A stretch of 12,653 nt of DNA from JBGAMH01 sp044222045. Its GTDB lineage: Bacteria > Eisenbacteria > RBG-16-71-46. The notes under the pieces are model-generated. The model worked only from the letters and a program-made list of their open reading frames with translations, was not told the DNA's origin and did no database searches. The translations under genes were made by a program, and so were the position numbers. Where the stretch lies: contig JBGAOB010000165.1 in NCBI GenBank assembly GCA_044222045.1, positions 1 to 12,653 on the forward strand, given 5' to 3'. Positions 1-6,309 of the stretch are shown here, one piece after another; positions within the stretch are counted from its first letter, which is position 1; each line of letters starts with the position of its first letter.

Positions 1-101
1 GCCGGCCGCATCAGCGGCAGCGCGAGCACGCCGACGATCGCGAGCGGGGCGAGCGCGGGCAGCACGCGCTGCAGCCACGGGGGAGTGCGGCGATCAGCCA
101 T
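1..101 (-). CDS. N-terminus of an unrecognised membrane-anchored protein (partial)
   Basis: Only the first 34 codons are in the window; the rest lies beyond position 1. The ATG at 101-99 overlaps the end of rnfE by 8 nt and has a strong ribosome binding site (GGGAGG) 5 nt upstream, so this is very likely a genuine translated gene of the rnf operon. The peptide starts with a short charged segment (MADRRTPPWLQRV) followed by one hydrophobic stretch (about residues 14-32), as in a signal anchor or first transmembrane helix. It does not look like the start of RnfA, which opens with a conserved membrane segment containing Asn and Cys motifs, or clearly like RnfB. I do not recognise the family. It could be an extra RNF-associated membrane protein or an unusual RnfB. 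Confidence 0.55.
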   Translation of the reverse strand, partial: MADRRTPPWLQRVLPALAPLAIVGVLALPLMRP

Positions 102-750
102 GATGGCCTCCCGAGGACGAACCGCCGGTGCCGCCGAAGAACCGGCGGTCGGCCCAGTTGAACAGCGCCATCAGCAGCGCGATCGAGAAGAACCCGCCCG
201 CCGGCAGCGCGAAGAACAGCAGCGGCTTCGTGGGCACCAGCACGATGCCGGCGAACGAGCCGTTGCCGAGCAGTTCGCGCAGCGCGCCGATCACCACGAG
301 CGCGAGCAGGAACCCGAGCCCCATGCCGAGCCCGTCCCAGAACGACGGCACGAGCGGCTGCTTGCTCGCGAACATCTCGAGCCGCGAGATGATGATGGCG
401 AACGCCACGATCAGCTTCACGTACAGGCCCACCTGGGCGTACAGCGCCGGCGTGAACGCGGCGAGCGCCATGTCGATGGCGCTCACCCAGACGGCGATGA
501 TGATCGTGTAGACCGGGATGCGGACGCGCGGATGGATCGCGCCGCGCACGAGCGCCACCGTGACGCTGGACAGCACCTGCACGGCGGTCACGGCGACGCC
601 CAGGATCAGGCCGTTCAGCACCGTCGTGGTCACCGCGACGGCGGGGCACAGGCTGAGCGCGAGCCGGAACACCGGGTTCTCGGCGAAGATGCCGTTCAGG
701 ATCAGCCGTCCGGCCGACGGCGGGGCGTCCTTCTGCAGCGAGGCGCTCAC
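94..750 (-). CDS. rnfE: RNF electron transport complex subunit E (RnfE/RsxE)
   Basis: Integral membrane subunit of the ion-translocating ferredoxin:NAD+ oxidoreductase, 218 aa, normal length for RnfE/NqrD. The family signatures are clear: NPVFRLALSLCPAVAVT near the N-terminus, and the later SRLEMFASK followed by SFWDGLGMGLGFLLAL. Six hydrophobic helices can be traced. The chosen start is GTG at 750, overlapping the rnfG stop by 4 nt (GTGA), with GGGAGG 6 nt upstream; reading further upstream runs into rnfG in another frame. In the family a [2Fe-2S] cluster sits in the membrane between RnfA and RnfE, held by two Cys from each. Here only the first (C35) is present, and the second position is alanine (A118). 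C35 is the only cysteine in the protein. The tail ends in a Gly/Ser/His-rich stretch. Identity is certain at family level. Confidence 0.93.
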   Translation of the reverse strand: MSASLQKDAPPSAGRLILNGIFAENPVFRLALSLCPAVAVTTTVLNGLILGVAVTAVQVLSSVTVALVRGAIHPRVRIPVYTIIIAVWVSAIDMALAAFTPALYAQVGLYVKLIVAFAIIISRLEMFASKQPLVPSFWDGLGMGLGFLLALVVIGALRELLGNGSFAGIVLVPTKPLLFFALPAGGFFSIALLMALFNWADRRFFGGTGGSSSGGHHG

Positions 751-1622
751 GCGGGTCCTCCCAGGTGAGGGGCGAGCAGCGTCCAGCGACGCCGGAAGTG
801 GTCGAGTGTGGTGCGCACGCCGCGCGTGAGCGCGCGGCTCGAGATGGTGGCGCCGGTCACCGCGTACACCGGGTGCGCGCTCTCGCGCTCCATCAGGTCG
901 GCGTGCTTCGTGCGCCACTCGCCGACCGGCGTGCGGCCGAGTTCGTTCAGTGCCCCGCGCCAGTCCTCGGGCATCGGGTCCTTCGTCACGTCGAGCGCGG
1001 CGACCTGTTCGGGCGTGCGGCCCACGAACTGGCCGTCGAACCACGACGTCGCGACTTCGGCGCCCAGCCCCGGGTCCTCCTCGTGCTCCACCACGCGCAC
1101 GCCGCGGATCGCGAGCGCCGAGTCCAGCGCCACGAAGAAGCGGATGCGGTTCTTGTAGCCGCGCGACTCGCCTTCCACCACGAAGCCCGCGAGCGCGCCG
1201 CCCTGCGACGCCACGAACATGCGCCCGAGCGAAGCGAGCCCCTTCGGCGCCTCGGGTGCGGCCGCGTCCTGCTGCGAGCGCAGCGCGCCGTCGAGGCCGA
1301 ACACCACCTCGCGCACGGGGGAGGCCTCGTCGCCGTACGTGCCGGCGCGGTACATCACCGCCTGCCCGTCGGCGGCCAGGTACTGCTTCACCTCGGTGAC
1401 GCGCGCGCCGTCGCCCAGCGCGAGCATGTCGGTGATCGCGCGCTTCTCGCCGCTCAGCCGCGCGGCGGTGGCGTAGCGCTCGGTGCCCATGTACACGCCG
1501 CCGAGCACCGCCGCGCCGAGCGCGCAGACGACCGCCAGGTTGATCGCGACGCGCACGATCTGCGCGGGCTCCATCGCCGGGCGCTTGGCGCCCTCGGGGA
1601 ACACCAGGTCGTCGGGTCTCAT
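747..1622 (-). CDS. rnfG: RNF complex FMN-binding subunit G (RnfG/RsxG)
   Basis: Periplasmic-facing flavoprotein subunit of RNF, 291 aa, which in the family carries FMN covalently bound to threonine through phosphate. After a cytoplasmic N-terminus there is one membrane anchor (about residues 24-44, RVAINLAVVCALGAAVLGG), then the soluble FMN-binding domain with EEDPGLGAEV (usually ETPGLG) and the attachment motif AVTGATISSRAL, predicted acceptor T259. The Asp that normally starts the flavinylation motif (D-x-x-[ST]-G-A-T) is Tyr here (TAC; GAC would be Asp). Start ATG at 1622 overlaps the rnfD stop by 4 nt (ATGA); an in-frame ATG at residue 17 is an alternative start. The stop overlaps the rnfE start by 4 nt. 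Flavinylation would be done by the apbE product of the same operon. Confidence 0.93.
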   Translation of the reverse strand: MRPDDLVFPEGAKRPAMEPAQIVRVAINLAVVCALGAAVLGGVYMGTERYATAARLSGEKRAITDMLALGDGARVTEVKQYLAADGQAVMYRAGTYGDEASPVREVVFGLDGALRSQQDAAAPEAPKGLASLGRMFVASQGGALAGFVVEGESRGYKNRIRFFVALDSALAIRGVRVVEHEEDPGLGAEVATSWFDGQFVGRTPEQVAALDVTKDPMPEDWRGALNELGRTPVGEWRTKHADLMERESAHPVYAVTGATISSRALTRGVRTTLDHFRRRWTLLAPHLGGPA

Positions 1623-2602
1623 GACGGCGTCCCCACGCGCGCCGCGGTGCGCACCGGGCGGAACCAGAGGTTGAACGCGGGCACCATCGCGTTCGCGAGC
1701 AGGATCGCGTAGCAGATGCCCTCGGGGTAGCCGCCGTACAGGCGGATGAGCCCCGTGAGCACGCCCACGAGCAGGCCGAAGCCGATCTGGCCCGGCCGCG
1801 TGCTCGGCGACGTGACGTAGTCGGTGGCCATGTAGAACGCGCCCAGCCAGAGCCCTCCGCTCATCACGTGCAGCAGCGGTGCGCCGGAGAGCGCGGTGCT
1901 CAGCGCCGTGCCGGCGATCACCGAAAGCGGGATCGTCAGGTGGATGATCCGTCGCGCCAGCAGCACCGCGGCGCCGAGCGCGATCAGCACCATGCTCACC
2001 TCGCCGATCGAGCCGGGGCGGAAGCCCAGCAGCAGGCCGTTCCACGCGCCCGCCGGGCTCGTGAGCACCTTCATCGCCTCGACGAGCCCGCGTTCCTTGA
2101 GCACGGCGAGCGGCGTGGCGGTGGTGACCGCGTCGAGCCCCTGCGTGAACCACGGCCGCGGCGACACCCAGCCCGACGTCATCGCCACGGGGAAGGACGC
2201 CATCAGGAACGCCCGCCCGAGCAGCGCCGGATTGAAGAGATTGAAGCCGAGCCCGCCGAAGATCATCTTGCCGAGCCCGATCGCGAACAGGCCGCCGAGG
2301 AACGCGGCCCACCACGGCAGCTGCGGCGGCAGCGTGAGCGCCATCAGCAGGCCCGTGCACACGGCGCTGCCGTCGCTCAGCGTGGGCCGCCGGCCGAGCA
2401 GGCGGTTCGCGAGCCATTCCATGCCGGCCGCGCCGGCGATGGACGCCACGATCACCGCGAGCGCCTTCGGCCCGAACACGAACGCGCCCCACAGCGCCGC
2501 GGGCGCGAGCGAACCGTTCACCCACCACATGATCCGGGACGTGCTCTCCTCGACGTGGAGATGCGGCCCGGGCGTGATCACGAACTGCCGGTCATCGCTC
2601 AC
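1619..2602 (-). CDS. rnfD: RNF complex membrane subunit D (RnfD/RsxD)
   Basis: Polytopic membrane subunit of RNF carrying a covalent FMN, 327 aa, similar in length to RnfD/NqrB cores. Conserved segments include SDGSAVCTGLLMALTLP, IFGGLGFNLFNPALLGRAF, the flavinylation motif LDAVTTATPLAVLKE (predicted FMN acceptor T163, with the motif Asp D157 present) and the late ATDYVTSPSTRPGQIGFG and YPEGICYAILLANA motifs. About nine to ten hydrophobic helices are visible. The start is GTG at 2602, which overlaps the rnfC stop by 4 nt (GTGA) and has GAGG about 8 nt upstream. It is translationally coupled to rnfG downstream. RnfD is thought to form part of the ion path of the complex together with RnfA and RnfE. 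Confidence 0.95.
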   Translation of the reverse strand: MSDDRQFVITPGPHLHVEESTSRIMWWVNGSLAPAALWGAFVFGPKALAVIVASIAGAAGMEWLANRLLGRRPTLSDGSAVCTGLLMALTLPPQLPWWAAFLGGLFAIGLGKMIFGGLGFNLFNPALLGRAFLMASFPVAMTSGWVSPRPWFTQGLDAVTTATPLAVLKERGLVEAMKVLTSPAGAWNGLLLGFRPGSIGEVSMVLIALGAAVLLARRIIHLTIPLSVIAGTALSTALSGAPLLHVMSGGLWLGAFYMATDYVTSPSTRPGQIGFGLLVGVLTGLIRLYGGYPEGICYAILLANAMVPAFNLWFRPVRTAARVGTPS

Positions 2603-3957
2603 GACTTGGCCCTCGTGTCGGCGGTGCGCCGCAGCGCGCCCTTGGCCACCTGCATGAACTGCACGAGCGGTCGGCTCGACGGGCACACGTAGCTGCAGCA
2701 CCCGCACTCGTAGCAGTCGAGCGCTCCGTAGGGTTCGGTGTCGAGCGTGCGTCCCAGTTCCACGCGGATCGAGACCTGGTCGGGCTCCAGCCCCAGCGGG
2801 CAGGCGTCGAGGCAGCGGTTGCAGTGGATGCACGGCCCGAAGCCGTCCTCCAGCGGACCGCGGCCCGTCAACAGCACGAGCCCGTTCATGCCCTTGACCA
2901 GCGGCACGTCCAGGCGCGGCAGCGCCCGGCCCATCATCGGGCCGCCCGCCACCATGCGCGTGGTGCCGTCCTCGAGCCCGCCGCAGAACGCCACGACGTC
3001 GCTGAGCAGCGTGCCGAGCGGCGCGATCACGTTCCGGGGCTGCTTCACGCCCGGGCCGGTCACGGTCATCACCCGGTCGAGCAGCGGCTTGCGGAAGCGC
3101 ACCGCCTCGTACACCGCGTGCGCGGTGGCGACGTTCTGCACGAGCACGCCCACCGCCGAGGGCAGCGAGCGCGCCGGCATGTTGCGCCCGGTCACCGCGT
3201 AGACGAGCTGGCGCTCGGCGCCCTGCGGGTAGCGCGCGAGGCACGGGACCACGTCCATCTCGTCGGAGGGCACGCGCAGCGAATCGATCGCGCGGCGCAG
3301 GGCGTCCATCGCGTCGGGCTTGTCGGACTCGACGCCGAAACGCACCCGCTTCGCGCCCACGAGCTGGCCCATGAGCCGCGCGCCTTCCACGATCTCGGTG
3401 GGCCAGGCGAGCATCATGCGGTAGTCGGACGTCAGGTACGGCTCGCACTCGGCGCCGTTCATCACCAGCGTGTCCACCTGGGACTGCGCGGCGAACTCGA
3501 GCTTGCGCCACGTCGGGAACGCGGCGCCGCCCAGGCCCACGATGCCGGCCTCGCGGATGCGCGCGATCGCCTCGGCGCGATCGACGGTGCGCCAGTCGGG
3601 ATCCTCGGGGAACTCGATCTCGGGTTCGGGCTCGGGCGACGCGACGATCGTGATCGCCATCGCCACGCCCATGGTGGGATGGGGGCGCTTGTCGATCGGC
3701 TTCACCTTGCCGCTGATCGTGGCGTACAGCGGCACGCCGGTGGCGCCGCCGTCGGCGATCTTCTGGCCGCGGCGCACCTTCTCCTGCTTCTTCACGATCG
3801 GCGTGCACGGCTCGCCCAGGTGCTGCAGCAGCGGCAGCGCCACTTCGGACGGCAGCGGCAGGCGCTCGATCTCGAGCCCGGACGTCGCTTCCTTGTGCGG
3901 GCCGGGATGGATGCCGCCCCGGCCGAACGTGTGCATACCGGCGGATGCCTGGCTCAT
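2599..3957 (-). CDS. rnfC: RNF complex NADH/ferredoxin-side subunit C (RnfC/RsxC)
   Basis: Peripheral cytoplasmic subunit of RNF that reacts with NAD(H) and carries FMN and two [4Fe-4S] clusters in the family. The protein is 452 aa. In order: the RnfC N-terminal barrel-sandwich domain starting TFGRGGIHPGPHKE, a complex I 51-kDa-like nucleotide/FMN-binding region (GIVGLGGAAFPTWRKL, NGAECEPYLTSDYRMML), an SLBB-like region (VTGPGVKQPRNVIAPLGT, VAGGPMMGRAL), and two CxxCxxCxxxCP motifs with ligands C376/C379/C382/C386 and C415/C418/C421/C425. An extra Cys, C420, lies inside the second motif. It lacks the long Ala/Lys-rich tail of gammaproteobacterial RsxC, so it is of the short type. Start ATG at 3957 lies only 4 nt after the apbE stop; the ribosome binding site is weak (GGA), consistent with coupling to apbE. 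Confidence 0.95.
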   Translation of the reverse strand: MSQASAGMHTFGRGGIHPGPHKEATSGLEIERLPLPSEVALPLLQHLGEPCTPIVKKQEKVRRGQKIADGGATGVPLYATISGKVKPIDKRPHPTMGVAMAITIVASPEPEPEIEFPEDPDWRTVDRAEAIARIREAGIVGLGGAAFPTWRKLEFAAQSQVDTLVMNGAECEPYLTSDYRMMLAWPTEIVEGARLMGQLVGAKRVRFGVESDKPDAMDALRRAIDSLRVPSDEMDVVPCLARYPQGAERQLVYAVTGRNMPARSLPSAVGVLVQNVATAHAVYEAVRFRKPLLDRVMTVTGPGVKQPRNVIAPLGTLLSDVVAFCGGLEDGTTRMVAGGPMMGRALPRLDVPLVKGMNGLVLLTGRGPLEDGFGPCIHCNRCLDACPLGLEPDQVSIRVELGRTLDTEPYGALDCYECGCCSYVCPSSRPLVQFMQVAKGALRRTADTRAKS

Positions 3958-3961
3958 GGCG

Positions 3962-4898
3962 TCATCCGATGAAATGCGTGTCCAGCACGCCGGGCTGTGT
4001 GCTCACGCTGCCCGGCCCCAGCAGGAAGGCCCTCGAGGCATTCTCGTCGGACGCCAGGCCGCTGCTCGCGAGCACCGTGGCGCTCAGGTGCGGGTTCGCG
4101 GGGCGGCCGAGCTGCGCATTCATCAGGTGTCCCACCCGCACGCCGTCGAGCGTGCGCGACTGCTCGTAGTTGCCGCTCGTGGCGACCGCCGCGTCGCGCA
4201 ACGTGAACACGCGGTCCACGCGACCCGTCGCGGGATGCAGCACGCCCACGCGCCAGCCCTCGGACTTCTCGTCGGGCGTGCCGAGCCCGTACACGTTGCG
4301 GCCCACGTCCACGAGCGCCGAGCGCACGCCCTCGGCGCGCAGCGCCATCGACCGCGCGGTCGATCGCCGACGCACCGATCGAGCCCAGGTCCAGCGCACA
4401 CCGGCGGTGATCGCCCCAGCGTGCCCGGCAGCGCGTTCGTCTCGATCGCCGCGTCCAGGACCCATCCGCGCGAGCACGGGACAATTCGCGGTCGGTGGGC
4501 AGGTGCGTGCGGCTCCGGAGTCGTAGAAGCCGTACAGCCGCATCAGCGGCAGATGGTCGGGTCGTAGGCGCCGGTGGTCTCGAGGTTGTAGACGCGCGCT
4601 CGACCACGTCGAGCAGCGCCGCGCCACGGCCATCGCACCGACGGCCTGCGTGGCGGCGTTCACGCGCGCCAGTTCGTCGCGGGCGGTGCACGCTCGTCTG
4701 GGCGTTCCAGCGGCCGATCGCCTCGAACGCGCGGCGGATTGCGCGCTTCGCCGTGCGCCGACGATGCCGCGCACCTCGATGCGGATCCAGGCCGAGCCCT
4801 GTGCGCGACTGCTCGAGTCGTAGAGCCCCCGCGCACGAAAGCCGAGGTGGTGCGCGCGACGGCGCGCCCGCGAGCAACCTGCTGAGACTCAGAAGAAC
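3962..4898 (-). CDS. apbE: FAD:protein FMN transferase (ApbE), broken by several frame changes
   Basis: ApbE transfers FMN from FAD to threonine in target flavoproteins, here most likely RnfD and RnfG. No single frame covers the gene, but family motifs follow in the correct order while the frame alternates: a hydrophobic signal-like stretch VLLSLSRLLAGA (about 4863-4898), SAWIRIEVRGI, AIRRAFEAIGRWNAQTS (4692-4742), DELARVNAATQAV (4640-4678), ETTGAYDPT (4555-4580), LMRLYGFYDS (4518-4546), LDLGSIGASAIDRAVD (4347-4395), and from about 4345 to the stop one clean frame with AVATSGNYEQSR. At least five frame changes are needed. The last one fits a single extra G beside 4345. The C-terminal metal/FAD motifs are divergent: the usual DPRTG is replaced by NAQLG, and the usual ADAxxTA reads SDENASR. 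A signal peptide suggests export, as expected for modifying RnfG outside the membrane. The true start is unclear. Confidence 0.82.
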
Positions 4899-4991
4899 TC
4901 GTTGCCGGAGAATGGTGCCCGAGCGGCGGATCAGAGCAACGTGGATACGCGGCTTTGCAAGGGGCCATCGACGCTCCGTGTCGAGCAGATC

Positions 4992-5032
4992 GAACCCACT
5001 CGCGCGGCCTCACGAAAGCGCGAGGTGGGTTC
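4992..5032. repeat. 14-bp hairpin with one bulged base in the divergent intergenic region
   Basis: Left arm GAACCCAC-TCGCGC (4992-5005) pairs with GCGCGA-G-GTGGGTTC (5018-5032): 14 pairs with one bulged G at 5024 and a 12-base loop. It lies between the diverging apbE/rnf and 2-oxoacid oxidoreductase genes. Neither side has a T-tract, so a simple terminator is not well supported. It may be an operator for a dimeric regulator or a leader structure. It ends 6 nt before the sigma-54-like element at 5039. Confidence 0.5.
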
Positions 5033-5038
5033 CGTCGT

Positions 5039-5053
5039 TGGCATAGGTTATGC
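5039..5053 (+). promoter_or_regulatory. Possible sigma-54 (-24/-12) promoter facing the oxidoreductase operon
   Basis: The sequence TGGCATAGGTTATGC matches the sigma-54 consensus TGGCAC-N5-TTGC at the invariant GG and GC pairs with the correct 10-nt spacing; TGGCA is complete and one T of TTGC is A. It points toward the start codon at 5124, about 70 nt downstream. A single site with one mismatch can occur by chance, and no sigma-54 activator gene is in the window. Confidence 0.28.
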
Positions 5054-5123
5054 GGGGAGGCGCCGTGGTCGGCGGCGAGCCGCCCTGAAGGAAGTTCGGA
5101 CGTTTTTTCGACACGGAGGGAGA

Positions 5124-5334
5124 GATGGGTCGGCTGCCGGAGTTCTTTGTCGATCAGGAACCTTTGCACCAGTGCGGGGACTGCGCGAAGCCGTTCCCGT
5201 AGACGCTTCCGGAAGGTGGAGGGCGAGGAGGTCGCGGAGGTCTGGCGCGCTCGACGAGTCCTGCATGCCAAAAGTTCAGCAGATCGCGACGGACTGTCCA
5301 GCAGCAGCGTCTGGCGAAAGTGGGCGTGTCGTAG
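5124..5334 (+). CDS. Small unrecognised Cys-containing protein at the head of the oxidoreductase operon (frames broken)
   Basis: An ATG at 5124 follows a strong ribosome binding site (GGAGGGAG just upstream), good evidence that translation begins here. The peptide starts MGRLPEFFVDQEPLHQ and continues into CGDCAKPFP, a CxxC pair that could bind zinc or iron, then meets a stop at 5199-5201. Coding-like codon use with G/C third positions continues in a second frame (FRKVEGEEVAEVWRAR, about 5206-5253) and then a third (CQKFS, later TVQQQRLAKVGVS), ending at the TAG 5332-5334. With two to three single-base corrections the product would be about 70 aa. I do not recognise the family. The position suggests an accessory subunit; some five-subunit oxidoreductases (for example in Hydrogenobacter) have a small E subunit of unknown role, but homology is not shown. 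A chance assembly of frames is possible. Confidence 0.45.
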
Positions 5335-5361
5335 AGTCCTGAACCACGGCATATTCGAGCA

Positions 5362-6309
5362 ATGATCGGTGCTCGAGCTCCCGAAGGACGGCAAGGCCGG
5401 CAGCGAGCTCGTGCTCGCGACCGAGCCTGCCCGGCCCTGTTCTCCTCGAATCTGAAGAATCCACGTGCAGGGTAGCCGTTCTTCAGCTCCGCACGGCGTG
5501 GCGCCAGCATCCGCTCGTTCCTGCGCGTGAGCGCGAAGCCGATCGACGTGGCCTGCGAGGTCACCCGGCCGGTCGTCACGCTGTTCATGGACGAAGCCGC
5601 GGCCCGCTCGGCGGACTTCGCCGACGGCGTGCCGCACGGCGGCACGTTCGTCATCAACACGCGGCGCAGCCCGGAGGAGTGCGCGAAGCACTTCCACCTC
5701 TCGGGTCGCGTCCTCACCGTGCCGGGTGACGACATCGGCACGAAGTACCTCAAGCACGCGATCGGCAACGTCTCGGCCTACGTGGCGATGACGGAGGCGA
5801 TCGGCGGCATGGCGATCGACGACGTGGCCGGGGTGTTCCTGGCGCAGCTCAAGAAGCGCCGCATCCCCGAGTTGCTGCTCGAGCGCAACAAGGAAGCCCT
5901 GTACGCCACGAAGGAAGCGATCCGCTTCGGCGAGTTCGACGAAGCCCGCCCCGGCGACCACGCGACCACGCGCTTCGAGGGCTACGGCGAACTGCCGATC
6001 GGCGCCCAGACGCGCCTGCGACTGTCGCAGAACAACAAGACCGCCTCGTTCGCGCGCAGCGGCTTCCGGCTCCTGTTCGAGGATCCGAACGGCGCGTGCA
6101 CGGGCTGCTCGCACTGCATCACGAATTGCCCCGAGGGCATCATCCAGTTCCATCCCGACGCCGAGCGCGGCGTGCGCGTGACCGGCGCCGACGTGAGCGC
6201 GTTCTGCAAGCTGTGCGGCGAGTGCATCGCCGTCTGCCCCGAGGAGCTGTTCAAGGAAGGCAAGTACGAGGAGCAGTGGGTGGAATCCGAACAGGAGGTG
6301 CGCTCGTGA
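5362..6309 (+). CDS. 2-oxoacid:ferredoxin oxidoreductase, fused gamma-delta subunit (5' part frame-broken)
   Basis: Subunit that joins the gamma domain of pyruvate/2-oxoacid:ferredoxin oxidoreductase to a two-cluster ferredoxin (delta) domain, passing electrons from the TPP centre to external ferredoxin. The frame from 5476 to the stop is intact: ARRGASIRSFLRVSAKPID (the RRGxP/RxS region of gamma), PHGGTFVINTRR, then a C-terminal domain with CTGCSHCITNCP and CKLCGECIAVCP, each CxxCxxCxxxCP. Upstream, the expected gamma N-terminus can be read only by changing frame: PKDGKAGSELVLATE in place of the usual GxGGQGVxxA motif, ALFSSNLKN, then HVQG. This places the likely start at ATG 5362, with a one-base shift soon after. 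The GTG at 5527 would cut off the first part of the gamma domain and is unlikely to be the start. The stop overlaps the alpha start by 4 nt. Confidence 0.85.

Larger units (their letters stand above)
4899..5123. other. Divergent intergenic region between the rnf and oxidoreductase operons
   Basis: No convincing gene is seen on either strand. It contains the hairpin at 4992-5032, the sigma-54-like element at 5039-5053, a small GC stem (GGCGG/CCGCC, 5071-5084) and a run of six T at 5103-5108, unusual in this GC-rich sequence. The T run lies 18 nt from that stem, so it is not a canonical terminator. Base composition is less GC-rich than the flanking genes. The 5' end of apbE may extend into it. 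Confidence 0.5.

Noticed and set aside
747..2528. Other long Arg/Ala-rich open frames on both strands throughout the window, including 5' extensions of rnfG, rnfD and rnfE into neighbours
   Set aside because: They overlap conserved genes in other frames, have shadow-like composition, and the 4-nt overlap starts with ribosome binding sites explain the true genes.
4347..4364. Perfect 18-bp palindrome ATCGACCGCGCGGTCGAT inside apbE
   Set aside because: It encodes the conserved AIDRAVD segment of ApbE; the symmetry follows from GC-rich codons, and it lies inside a gene with no sign of an operator role.
5071..5108. Small GC stem followed by a T6 run as an intrinsic terminator or attenuator
   Set aside because: The T run starts 18 nt after the 5-bp stem, too far for a canonical intrinsic terminator.
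5527..5529. GTG as the start of the gamma-delta subunit
   Set aside because: Conserved gamma-family sequence (ARRGASIRSFLR) continues directly upstream in the same frame back to 5476, so this codon is internal.
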